Position numbers and translations under genes: made by a program. A stretch of 64,000 nt of DNA from Saccharibacillus qingshengii (GTDB taxonomy: Bacteria; Bacillota; Bacilli; Paenibacillales; Paenibacillaceae). The stretch is from NCBI RefSeq assembly GCF_013185195.1, contig NZ_JAAZWC010000011.1, positions 1-64,000 on the forward strand, in the 5' to 3' direction. Below, piece by piece: positions 7,377 to 15,261 of this stretch (positions are counted from its first letter, which is position 1; the number at the start of each line of letters is the position of its first letter). The notes beneath the pieces are model-generated. The model was not told the origin of the DNA, ran no database searches, and worked only from the letters and a program-made list of their open reading frames with translations.

Positions 7377-9116
7377 ATGATAAAAGTTGAAAACTTATCG
7401 TTCTCTTTTCCGCAAAAAGAGCTGTACAGCAATATCTCGTTCACGCTCGAAGAAGGTCAGCACTGCGCTTTCATCGGGACCAGCGGCAGCGGCAAAAGCA
7501 CGCTGATCGAGATCCTGATGGACCCGGAAAGACATCTGTTCGAAGGCAAGCTTGAGATCGAACCGGGCTTTACGATCGGGCATGTCAGCCAGTTCTCGCA
7601 GGTCGACAAGAGCCGCCCGATGACCGTGTTCGAATATATCGGCGAAGAATTCATCAAGGTGCAGGATGAAATCACGGCGATTTATGCGGAGATGGCCACG
7701 AGTTCGGATCTGGATGCGCTGATGGAAAAGTCCCAGTTGGCTTTGGATGCTTTTGAAGCGATGGACGGGGATAATTTCGAGAACACGATCAACAAGCAGC
7801 TGAATCTGGCCAACCTCATGAAGCTCAGAGATGCGGACGTCTCGGCGCTCAGCGGCGGCGAGTTCAAGCTGGTGCAGGTCATGAAGGAAATGCTCAGTCA
7901 CCCGGATCTGCTGATCATGGACGAACCGGACGTCTTCTTGGACTTCGAGAACCTTAATGCGCTCAAGAAACTGATCAACGCGCACAAAGGCATGCTGCTC
8001 GTCGTCACGCACAACCGCTATCTGCTTAATCACTGCTTCAACAAGATCATCCACCTCGAGAATACGGAACTGCAGGAGTTCGACGGGCGTTACATCGATT
8101 ACAACTTCTACCTGCTCCAGACGAAAATCGAGCTGCAGGAGATCACGGTGGCGGAAGCCGAAGAGATTGCGCGCTACGACGGCATTATCGACAATCTGCG
8201 CGAGATCGCCACGTATAATTCGGAAGCATCGCGCGGCCGGGCGCTCAAAGCGCGGGTTCGGTTCCAGGAGAGACTGGAAGCGCGCCGTCTCAAAGAACCG
8301 TTCGTCGATATCAAGCAGCCGAACATCCGCTTGGGCATGGACGAGGCGCCGGAAGAGAGCATGTGGGTCAATGTCGAGGACTACAGCGTCTCCTTCGACG
8401 AGCTGCTGCTGGAACATGTGACGTTCGAGATCAAATCGACGGACAAGATCGCTCTGATCGGGCCGAACGGCACCGGGAAGACGACGCTGCTGCGCGATAT
8501 TTTCCGCGGCACACATCCGGCGATTCAGGTCAGCGACGAGGTCAAACCGGCGTATCTCTCCCAGCTGCAGGGCGAGACGCTTCAGGATTCCAATACGATT
8601 CTGAATGAATTTATCGATGCCGGCTTCAAGACGTACGACGAGATCCGGGCGCATCTGCTCGAATACGGATTCGAAGGCGAGATTCTGGAGCAGAAGATAC
8701 AATCGCTGTCCGGCGGGGAGAAAAACATGCTCCAGTTGGCGAAAGCCGCGGGCAGCGGGGCCAATCTGCTGCTGCTGGACGAACCGACAAGCCATCTGGA
8801 CCTCTATTCGCAGATCGCGCTGGATCAGGCTATTCAGGACTACAAAGGCGCGATCCTCATGATCTCCCACGATTTCTATTCGGTCGTTAACGGCATGGAT
8901 TACGTGCTGATCATCGACAACAAGACGGTCCGCAGAATGAGCATGCGCAAGTTCAGACAGATGATCTATAACCGGCATTTCGATCGGGGTTATCTGGAAA
9001 CGGAACAGAAGAAAAAGGCCGTGGAGATGAAGATCGAACTGGCATTGAAAGACAAGAACTTCGAGCTGGCGAAAAGTCTGGTCGACGAGCTGGAAGGCAT
9101 TATCAAGCTGCTGTAA
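7377..9116 (+). CDS. ABC-F family ATPase (tandem ABC domains, soluble)
   Basis: A 579-residue protein with two ABC ATPase domains and no membrane segment, the layout of ABC-F translation factors and antibiotic-protection proteins. Walker A motifs are GTSGSGKST (about 34-42) and GPNGTGKTT (about 361). Signatures are LSGGEFK (about 158) and LSGGEKN (about 444), with LLIMDEP and LLLLDEP Walker B. A charged linker with RGRALKARVRFQERLEARR joins the domains, as in ABC-F interdomain arms. A short helical C-terminal tail follows. ATG 7377 follows AAGAAAGGT; 26 upstream codons are ignored. It is not an obvious EttA/Uup-type sequence, so whether it protects ribosomes from a drug is open. Confidence 0.85.
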   Translation: MIKVENLSFSFPQKELYSNISFTLEEGQHCAFIGTSGSGKSTLIEILMDPERHLFEGKLEIEPGFTIGHVSQFSQVDKSRPMTVFEYIGEEFIKVQDEITAIYAEMATSSDLDALMEKSQLALDAFEAMDGDNFENTINKQLNLANLMKLRDADVSALSGGEFKLVQVMKEMLSHPDLLIMDEPDVFLDFENLNALKKLINAHKGMLLVVTHNRYLLNHCFNKIIHLENTELQEFDGRYIDYNFYLLQTKIELQEITVAEAEEIARYDGIIDNLREIATYNSEASRGRALKARVRFQERLEARRLKEPFVDIKQPNIRLGMDEAPEESMWVNVEDYSVSFDELLLEHVTFEIKSTDKIALIGPNGTGKTTLLRDIFRGTHPAIQVSDEVKPAYLSQLQGETLQDSNTILNEFIDAGFKTYDEIRAHLLEYGFEGEILEQKIQSLSGGEKNMLQLAKAAGSGANLLLLDEPTSHLDLYSQIALDQAIQDYKGAILMISHDFYSVVNGMDYVLIIDNKTVRRMSMRKFRQMIYNRHFDRGYLETEQKKKAVEMKIELALKDKNFELAKSLVDELEGIIKLL

Positions 9117-9143
9117 GAGCGAGCTGAAGCAGAACTCTATTGC

Positions 9144-9185
9144 ATAAAAAAAGACACTGGGGATTTACTCCCCAGTGTCTTTTTG
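9144..9185. terminator. Bidirectional terminator between convergent genes
   Basis: A perfect stem AGACACTGGGG...CCCCAGTGTCT is flanked by seven A on the left and five T on the right. It can end both the ABC-F transcript and the convergent kinase transcript. Confidence 0.9.
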
Positions 9186-9215
9186 CTGGATAACAGATTT
9201 ATGGATCATGCTGAA

Positions 9216-10235
9216 TCAGCGTGTCACAGCGATATCCTTCATCCCATAAATCTGCTGCAGCGTTCGAATAATCTCGTCTTTCCTCTGCTCATCCGGAGTA
9301 TGCAGATAACCTTCGACCAGCCGGTACCCGAATACGAGCAGGATCATCTCGTAGACGCAGGGATCGGCGGTCGGCGGAATCTCCGCATATTCCGCAAATC
9401 CGCGGTAATACGCAGGGACGCACCGCCGGTAATACTCGGTCATCCGATCGATATCCGTCTCATCCGCGATCAGGCTGGCCAGGTCTTCGCCCATATATCC
9501 CCATCCGGCCGTATCCCAGTCGATCAGCGCGAGGGTTCCGTCGGCATGGATGAGGTTGGTCATCCAGAAGTCCCGGTGACAGAGTACGACAGGAAGTCGT
9601 CCGAGGCGGGCGAAGATCTTGTCCGAGTGTTCGTCGATCCCGATCAGCATCTGCCGGATCGGCTGCGGGAATGCGCAGGCTTCCGAGCGGATATAGTCGT
9701 AGACGACCGGCCATGACCGGTAATGCAGATACGTGTTCTTCATGAGGTCGGCATGGCTCAAGTTGGTCAGACTCTTCAGCGCTGCCGGCTGCTCGGCATG
9801 CAGCCGTCCTTGATAGCGTCCCAGCTCCAGCGCGGCCTGCTCATAGCTGCCCGGGGTCAAGTCGGCACCGGTGACGCCGTCGATATATTCCAGCCACAGC
9901 CGGTAGGCGTTGGCTTCGGTATTCATCTCGGCGTGGTAGCAGACGGGCCAGCGGAATGTATCCGAGAAGGTGGTGCCGAGGTCGGAGCTGTAGAGATCGT
10001 ATTCGCGGCGCCAGGAATCCGGGTCGCCGTAACGTTCCCATCGGTGCTGAACTTTCAGCACGATCCGGTACGGCCGTGTATCGCCATCTGCGGTGTGGGC
10101 ATTCCCCGTTACCAGCTGCACGTTTCCGACCGTTCCTCCCTGCAGTGTCGCGGTCTCGAAGTCGGCCGAGACGATCTCTGTCTCCAGACTTCGGCTTAAC
10201 ACAGGAAGCAGCATTTCCAGCGAAAAAGTGTTCAT
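9216..10235 (-). CDS. Aminoglycoside phosphotransferase/choline kinase-family protein
   Basis: A 339-residue kinase-fold protein. The catalytic loop is LCHRDFWMTNLI and the metal-binding motif is LIDWDTAGWG, diagnostic of the APH family, which phosphorylates small hydroxylated molecules or antibiotics. ATG 10235 lies 9 bases after AGGAGG. The stop of an upstream RsgA-like fragment overlaps this start as ATGA, so the two are translationally coupled. The pair lies behind a long leader with an intrinsic terminator, which suggests conditional expression. The substrate is unknown, and most members of this size in Firmicutes are not proven resistance enzymes. Confidence 0.8.
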   Translation of the reverse strand: MNTFSLEMLLPVLSRSLETEIVSADFETATLQGGTVGNVQLVTGNAHTADGDTRPYRIVLKVQHRWERYGDPDSWRREYDLYSSDLGTTFSDTFRWPVCYHAEMNTEANAYRLWLEYIDGVTGADLTPGSYEQAALELGRYQGRLHAEQPAALKSLTNLSHADLMKNTYLHYRSWPVVYDYIRSEACAFPQPIRQMLIGIDEHSDKIFARLGRLPVVLCHRDFWMTNLIHADGTLALIDWDTAGWGYMGEDLASLIADETDIDRMTEYYRRCVPAYYRGFAEYAEIPPTADPCVYEMILLVFGYRLVEGYLHTPDEQRKDEIIRTLQQIYGMKDIAVTR

Positions 10236-10396
10236 CGGCGCACGCCTCCTTTTCTCTTCCCGACATATTGGTGCTCCTGCTGCCGGCTGACGTACTGCTC
10301 CCGGCGTTCGCGCCGAAGCTCGGTCACTCTGCCGGGCATAAGGCCTTCGGCAGTCGGCGTTGTTTCGATATATCCGTATGTGTTCAAATTCATCAT
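10232..10396 (-). pseudogene. N-terminal fragment of an RsgA-like GTPase (54 codons)
   Basis: The frame reads MNLNTYGYIETTPT, then GLMPGRVTELRRE, which resembles the start of the OB-fold domain of RsgA/YloQ, the ribosome small-subunit-dependent GTPase. Soon after, it departs into basic sequence (YVGKRKGGVRR) and stops. No GTPase motifs (GxxGxGKS, DTPG, SGxGKS) follow. AAGGAG lies about 12 bases before ATG 10396. The stop TGA overlaps the start of the kinase gene. It may now serve as a leader peptide that couples translation of the kinase, or simply be what a deletion left behind. Identity rests on about 30 residues. Confidence 0.5.
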
Positions 10397-10818
10397 GATT
10401 AGGGTTAGCTCCTTTGATGTTGTTTTTGGGAACGCAAAAAAGCCGCGGACCAGCAGCCTCCAAAGAAGCTGCGGTCGCGCGGCGTTAAGAACGCTCCAAG
10501 ATACGATCTTCATCGCATCGGCAAACAGCAATATTCACGAAAGGTTACTTTAGACGGCATACCAAAAAGCGCGGATCCTTCTCCGCTTTTATCGATGCCC
10601 GCTATTCGGTTTTAAGACGAAACCACCTGATAAGTAGCTGCCATTAAAATCCTCTCCCTTCGTGACTGGTACCTTGCCCGATAATGAGGTTAGGTTACGC
10701 CCCTCGAACACCCGCTTGAACCCTGCGTGTTTCCGATGAACGCAAGCCTTACATTTAATTCGGTCAAGGTACTTGGAACTCGCTTATCGCTAAGCTTTCT
10801 CCAAAATAACGGCTTTTG
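10397..10818 (-). promoter_or_regulatory. Long structured leader upstream of the kinase operon, class unknown
   Basis: This 420-base gene-free stretch lies between the histidine kinase terminator and the RsgA-fragment start. On the minus strand it holds a GC-rich hairpin at 10563-10591, a smaller GGTTT...AAAACC hairpin near 10607-10623, and an intrinsic terminator just 39 bases before the start codon. That order is typical of attenuators and riboswitches. I could not match it to the T-box, TPP, FMN, SAM, lysine, cobalamin, M-box, ykkC or ydaO cores. No confident promoter was placed. Confidence 0.4.
10435..10483 (-). terminator. Intrinsic terminator inside the leader of the kinase operon
   Basis: On the minus strand the stem GCCGCG...CCGCAGC pairs with GCTGC...CGCGGC around a short loop and is followed by six T. 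Its place before, not after, the coding region implies transcription attenuation or a block on read-through. Confidence 0.75.
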
Positions 10819-10854
10819 GAAAAAAGATCAAGGCCTCGCTGCCGCGAGGCCTTG
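10819..10854 (-). terminator. Terminator after the histidine kinase gene
   Basis: The stem CAAGGCCTCG/CGAGGCCTTG with a short loop is followed on the minus strand by GATC and then TTTTTT. It ends the two-component operon. Confidence 0.75.
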
Positions 10855-10873
10855 GGATCGAACCCGTTCACAT

Positions 10874-12868
10874 CTACAGATTGGGCGTTTTCAAATATTC
10901 ACCTTGACCGTTCGCTTTTAGCTTGTAGTTTCTTGCTACGGGCATTTCGAAACTCCAGTCTCCGTCAATGGTGCTTTTCCGGCCCAGTTCGTCGACGACA
11001 AGCAGGCTGGTTACGTTGACTTTCAGCCGGAACTTGTCCGGAGGCGTTTGACCGAAATCGTACGTGAACACGCCGTTTTTGTACAACTTTTCACCGGAGT
11101 CCCGGGTAGAGATATCGGGAACGGCCTGCTTCGTCGATTCATCCAATTGAAAGATCGGCGTGATCGATTTCTTCGCAGGCGTTAGGTCGGCGATCAGAGC
11201 CGGGTTATATTTCATCGAGTACTGCACCGTAATCTTCTTCTCATTGAAAAAGTATTCATGAATGAGGAGAGTGAATTCTTTATCCGTTCTGCCTGTCGCC
11301 AGAATCGTATCGACCTCTTGAGGGAGAGAGACCGGAGCCGGATCGCCGGTGGCCGGAGCGTCCGCAGACGGTTCGGCCATGATCTCCGAAGTCAGCGAAC
11401 TCTTCACGCTGAACAGAATGACACCGCACAGCAGCAGGAAGATCATCGGAACCGCCGCTGCTCCGGAATGAAGCAAACGCCGCTGCCGAAGAGAGGCCCC
11501 GGCCTGCGGTCTAGGCTTCGGCTCGAAGTGCGGGTCGGGAGACATGATCGGAATTGGCTTCGCGCCGCTGCCATCCCCGCTCCCGGCAGGAACGTCTTCG
11601 TCAGCCGTCTGTTCCCGCGAAGGCTGAGTCGCTTGAAGAGAACCCGAGATCGGGAACCGGGTCTCGAAGAACGTGGCCGTTCTGCTGCTGTGCGCGGCAA
11701 TGGATCCTCCGTGTACGTCGACGATACTTTTGGTGATCGCAAGCCCCAGTCCCGTTCCTCCGGTCTGTTTCGAACGGGAATGCTCCACCCGATAGAAGCG
11801 GTCGAAAATAAAAGGCAGGTCCTGTTCCGGAATCGGATCTCCGTAATTTTGGATACGGACGACCAGCAGGTCTTCTTCCCGGGCAATCTCGATATCGATA
11901 TATTTGCCTGCCCGTCCGTACTGGATCGCATTGGCGATGATATTCTCGTAGGCCCGGACCAGCAGTCCTCCGTCGGCCTGGATCTTGAGTTCGCCCGCCT
12001 GCCGGTTCAGCCTGATCTCCATGCCAGCCTGCTCGGTAAGCGGCACGAATTCTTCGGCCAGCTGGCCGATCAATCCGGCCATATCCAGCTCGCTGCGCTC
12101 AAGCGGCAGGCCATTGTTGATCCGCGTATATTCGAACAGTTCGTCGATTAGCCGCCGAAGCGTCAGCGCTTTTTCGTACGCGATATTGACGTAGTAGCGC
12201 ATCTCGACTTCATCTTGATAGCGATCGTTCTCGATCACTTCGAGAAAACCGAGAATCGAGGTCAGCGGCGTGCGCAGATCATGCGAGACCCCCGTGATCA
12301 GATCGTTTTTGGTCTTCTCCGCTTTGCGTTCTTCCTCGATCGAATGCTTCAGCTGCATGCTCATCCGGTTGAGGCTGAGTGCGACTTCGCCCAGCTGATT
12401 GCCGGGAATCTCCGGAATCCGGTAGTCGAACTGCCCGCTCGCGATTTTTTCCAGACCGTATGTGATCTTCGCCAGATCGTGATCCCATTCGCCGCTCAGC
12501 CGGTTCAGATGGTCCGCAGCCCTACTCAGTTCGTCCCGGCCTCCGACCTTGACCTCGCGTCCGAACTTTCCCGCCGCTGCGTTCTGCAGCCCGGTGTTGA
12601 TTGCGCGCAGGTCCCGGACCAGACGCAGGCTGCTCAGGAAAAAAGCGAAAGGAAACAGCACGATGCCTGTGACGATCATCACGCGGACAGACCCGGGATG
12701 CTCGATGAGCCAGTTGATCGGAGCCGCCACGTATTCGATTTTTTGCAGCGTACCTGCCAGAAAATATCCAAAAAAAATAGCTGCGCCCGTTAACGCCAGG
12801 CTTGCAACCATAATCAGCATCAACCGCCAACGAATCGTGTACAGCCACTGTGGTTGAATCTTATTCAC
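10874..12868 (-). CDS. Sensor histidine kinase with an extra C-terminal extracytoplasmic domain
   Basis: The 664-residue protein is a VanS/PhoR-type kinase. It has two N-terminal membrane segments (about 15-38 and 62-82) with only about 20 outer residues between them, a HAMP-like linker, HisKA with GVSHDLRTPL (His196), and HATPase_c with ENIIANAIQYG and GTGLGLA. Normal relatives end near residue 408 (FETRFPI). Here a 60-residue Pro/Ser linker, a third membrane segment (about 470-488) and a 175-residue outer domain follow. The outer domain ends with WSFEMPV, resembling the DUF4179/DUF5643 domains of anti-sigma-type proteins. The start overlaps the regulator's stop by 8 bases. The outer C-terminal domain is the likely sensor, which is an unusual layout. 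Confidence 0.85.
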   Translation of the reverse strand: MNKIQPQWLYTIRWRLMLIMVASLALTGAAIFFGYFLAGTLQKIEYVAAPINWLIEHPGSVRVMIVTGIVLFPFAFFLSSLRLVRDLRAINTGLQNAAAGKFGREVKVGGRDELSRAADHLNRLSGEWDHDLAKITYGLEKIASGQFDYRIPEIPGNQLGEVALSLNRMSMQLKHSIEEERKAEKTKNDLITGVSHDLRTPLTSILGFLEVIENDRYQDEVEMRYYVNIAYEKALTLRRLIDELFEYTRINNGLPLERSELDMAGLIGQLAEEFVPLTEQAGMEIRLNRQAGELKIQADGGLLVRAYENIIANAIQYGRAGKYIDIEIAREEDLLVVRIQNYGDPIPEQDLPFIFDRFYRVEHSRSKQTGGTGLGLAITKSIVDVHGGSIAAHSSRTATFFETRFPISGSLQATQPSREQTADEDVPAGSGDGSGAKPIPIMSPDPHFEPKPRPQAGASLRQRRLLHSGAAAVPMIFLLLCGVILFSVKSSLTSEIMAEPSADAPATGDPAPVSLPQEVDTILATGRTDKEFTLLIHEYFFNEKKITVQYSMKYNPALIADLTPAKKSITPIFQLDESTKQAVPDISTRDSGEKLYKNGVFTYDFGQTPPDKFRLKVNVTSLLVVDELGRKSTIDGDWSFEMPVARNYKLKANGQGEYLKTPNL

Positions 12869-13574
12869 CCCTTGCTTTCAGCTCGCTTTCGATTTTGTAT
12901 CCGACTCCCCATACGGTCTTGATGATCTGAGGTTCGCGGGGATTGCGTTCGATCTTCTCGCGCAGCTTGCGGATATGGACCATCACGCTGTTCTTGGATT
13001 CCATAAAAGGTTCGTTCCAGACTTCTTCGTAGATCCGGTCCATACTCAGCACCATGCCCCGGTTGACGGCCAGCATCTGCAGCAGCGCGAATTCGCGGGG
13101 AGTGAGCTTGATCTCCTGCTGGTCGACCGTGACCGTGTGCGACGCAATATTGATCACCACGTGTTCGATATGGATCTCGTTGGCATTCGCCGGCGCGGAG
13201 TTAAAATGGTTTACCCGCCGCAGCTGCGATTTGATCCGGGCGATCAGCTCGAGCGGGTTGAACGGTTTGGTGACATAATCGTCCGCTCCGATACTGAGAC
13301 CCGAGATCTTGTCGATATCCTGTCCTTTGGCCGAGAGCATAATGATCGGAATCGAATGGGTCTCGCGTATTTTCATGCAGGCCTGCAGACCGTCCATCCG
13401 GGGCATCATCACGTCCAGAACGATCAGATCGACAGGGTGGGACTGCAGAATCTCCAGCGCTTCCAGACCGTCCAACGCCTGCAGCAGCCGGAAGCCTTCG
13501 TTTTTAAAATAAATACTCATTAATTGGGTGATTTCCGCTTCGTCATCGACCATCAAAATCGTGCTTTCCGCCAT
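12861..13574 (-). CDS. OmpR/VanR-type response regulator
   Basis: A 237-residue two-domain regulator. The receiver domain has VDDE acidic residues, the phospho-acceptor in VLDVMMPRMDG, and the conserved Lys in DDYVTKPF. The winged-helix output ends with KTVWGVGYKIE. ATG 13574 follows AGGAGG; the longer frame adds 56 unsupported codons. It is co-transcribed with the downstream kinase. A -10 box TATAAT on the minus strand (plus 13635-13640) is its likely promoter. The divergent intergenic region contains the TAAG-type operator described at 13675-13733, so the regulator probably controls the solute-binding-like genes and perhaps itself. Confidence 0.9.
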   Translation of the reverse strand: MAESTILMVDDEAEITQLMSIYFKNEGFRLLQALDGLEALEILQSHPVDLIVLDVMMPRMDGLQACMKIRETHSIPIIMLSAKGQDIDKISGLSIGADDYVTKPFNPLELIARIKSQLRRVNHFNSAPANANEIHIEHVVINIASHTVTVDQQEIKLTPREFALLQMLAVNRGMVLSMDRIYEEVWNEPFMESKNSVMVHIRKLREKIERNPREPQIIKTVWGVGYKIESELKARGE

Positions 13575-13674
13575 AACTCCTCCTTGACTCCTCGGTCTTT
13601 CCACATCTTTCCACTCTGGAAGAGCAGCATGACCATTATAAGCGATATTTCCGGTGCATGGCATAACAGCCTCC

Positions 13675-13733
13675 GGATTTAAGGAAATGATAAGAAGTTC
13701 GGTAGACGGATGATAAGTTTTGGCCGCTAGACT
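13675..13733 (+). promoter_or_regulatory. Four-half-site operator and -10 box (copy 1)
   Basis: TAAG, TAAG, TAGA and TAAG start at 13680, 13691, 13703 and 13714, spacings 11, 12 and 11. This is the direct-repeat geometry of OmpR-family activators. The last half-site lies 14 bases before the -10 box TAGACT (13728-13733), and there is no good -35. The same arrangement recurs at 15165-15218, so an activator-dependent promoter controlled by the adjacent regulator is likely. Confidence 0.65.
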
Positions 13734-13820
13734 ATAACCCATAAGAGCCTACGCAGAGGAAGGAGAGCAGGTTGGCAGAACCGGTACATACAAATACATC
13801 TGGAAAAGGAATGATCAATC

Positions 13821-15107
13821 TTGAAAAGCAGTTGGATCCACAAGATTTCTATCATCAGTTTGAGTCTGGTATTGTTCGTCTTGGCGGGAAGCACCGCGGC
13901 TTATGCCGCTCCTAAGGCGCCAAGCGATTCCGCGCAAACCCTCAAAGTCGTATACAAGAATAAACACCTGTTCGACGAGAACGCGTTCAACGAACAGTTC
14001 CCGGGCGTCAAGATCCAGAGCGTGTACTGGGACGGAAAAAGCAGCCTGAGCGGCCTGATCGCCAAGCAGTCTCCCGACGTGGTGATGCTGGACAAGGCCG
14101 AATATAAGCAGCTTGCCAAAGGTACTACGTTTACCGATCTCGGCAGCCTGATCCAGCGCGATCAATACGACACGGCGACGATCTATCCCGGACTGGTTGA
14201 CGCGCTCAAAAGTGACGGCAAACTCTACGGATTAAGCCCGTTCTTCAGTACGCAGTCGATTTTCTACAATATCGATTTGTTCAAGAAGTACGGCGTTCCG
14301 CTGCCCCAAGACGGCATGAGCTGGGAAGAGATCCTGAAGCTGGCCGCCAAGTTCCCGACCAAGGGAAGCGCCAATACCCGGGTATGGGGCCTGGATTACC
14401 CGCTCGACAGCTACGCATACCTGCTGAACAATGTATCCACTTCGGAAGGATTGGCTCGCCACGACGCGGCCCGCAGCAAAGCGGCCATGAATACGGCTGC
14501 CTGGAAAAAAGCTTATGCCATGACGGTAAACGCGATCAAATCCGGCACGATCGAAGGATCGAACGAGAACGGCTACGACAAGAACTCGTTCCTGATGGGA
14601 CGCTCGGCGATGTGGGTCGACTTCTCCAGCACCAACGCGCTCCGCGATCTTACCGCAGACAAATCGGCCTTGGCCAAGTACAAGCCTTTTAAAGTCGGTA
14701 TCGCGGCAGGCCCTTCCGATTCCAAGAATCCGAAGATCACAAGAAATGTGACCCTCCCTGCAATCCTGACTATTCCGGCCGCTTCGACCCACAAGGACCT
14801 GGCCTGGGATTTCATCAAGTTCTACAACAGTGAAGAATATGCCGAATCCAAATCGGACAAATTGGGCGATTATGCGCCTTCCCGGATGGATCACGGCAGA
14901 GAATACGACGGATACTCCACGGAAGCTTTCTACAAACTGAAGCCGAATCTGGATCTGCCGGACGAATCCGCTTCGGGGATGCTGTTCAATGTCCAGTATG
15001 CCAAGATCGTAAACAGCGAAGTCAAACAAGCGCTCGGCGGCAAAAAATCTCTGGACCAATCCCTGCTGGCGATCCATACGCAGGTACAAAAACTCCTCAA
15101 AAAATAA
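13821..15107 (+). CDS. Secreted family-1 solute-binding-like protein, non-lipidated (paralog 1)
   Basis: The 428-residue product has a signal peptide (hydrophobic core ISIISLSLVLFVLAG, cleavage after AYA) and a family-1 extracellular solute-binding fold. Typical segments are PDVVMLDKAEY, LYGLSPFF, IFYNIDLFKKYG and GMSWEEILKLA. There is no lipobox and no cysteine anywhere, whereas transport-associated binding proteins in Gram-positives are lipoproteins. It starts with TTG 13821, about 10 bases after AAGGA. No permease or ATPase gene is adjacent. It is preceded by the TAAG operator of the divergent two-component system and followed by a paralog under an identical operator. A sensing or scavenging role outside the cell is inferred. 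Confidence 0.8.
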   Translation: MKSSWIHKISIISLSLVLFVLAGSTAAYAAPKAPSDSAQTLKVVYKNKHLFDENAFNEQFPGVKIQSVYWDGKSSLSGLIAKQSPDVVMLDKAEYKQLAKGTTFTDLGSLIQRDQYDTATIYPGLVDALKSDGKLYGLSPFFSTQSIFYNIDLFKKYGVPLPQDGMSWEEILKLAAKFPTKGSANTRVWGLDYPLDSYAYLLNNVSTSEGLARHDAARSKAAMNTAAWKKAYAMTVNAIKSGTIEGSNENGYDKNSFLMGRSAMWVDFSSTNALRDLTADKSALAKYKPFKVGIAAGPSDSKNPKITRNVTLPAILTIPAASTHKDLAWDFIKFYNSEEYAESKSDKLGDYAPSRMDHGREYDGYSTEAFYKLKPNLDLPDESASGMLFNVQYAKIVNSEVKQALGGKKSLDQSLLAIHTQVQKLLKK

Positions 15108-15110
15108 CGA

Positions 15111-15138
15111 AAAAGGCACCCTTTGCGGGGTGCCTTTT
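15111..15138. terminator. Intrinsic terminator between the paralogs
   Basis: AAAAGGCACCC and GGGGTGCCTTTT pair around TTTGC, giving a bidirectional terminator. The second paralog therefore needs its own promoter. Confidence 0.85.
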
Positions 15139-15160
15139 CCTATACCTATAACGTCAGCAG

Positions 15161-15218
15161 GATTTAAGGGATTGATAAGAAGTTGGGCAGAGGGATGGTA
15201 AGTTTTGTCTTCTATACT
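15161..15218 (+). promoter_or_regulatory. Four-half-site operator and -10 box (copy 2)
   Basis: TAAG, TAAG, CAGA and TAAG start at 15165, 15176, 15188 and 15199 with spacings 11, 12 and 11, followed 14 bases later by TATACT (15213-15218). The block is a near-copy of the one upstream of the first paralog (both read GGATTTAAGG, then TGATAAGAAGTT). The gene and its control region were therefore duplicated together, and both copies have kept the operator. Confidence 0.65.
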
Positions 15219-15261
15219 GGGTTTGTGAGGAAGCACCCAATACACGAATGGAGGGTTTATC

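Noticed and set aside
7395-8978. 527-codon minus-strand ORF opposite the ABC-F gene
   Set aside because: Antisense shadow with composition typical of reversed high-GC codons.
10600-10720. M-box or T-box element in the kinase-operon leader
   Set aside because: TTTTAATGGCAGCTA has faint M-box likeness, but the GTTAGGTGAGGC block and the T-box GGTACCGCG sequence are missing.
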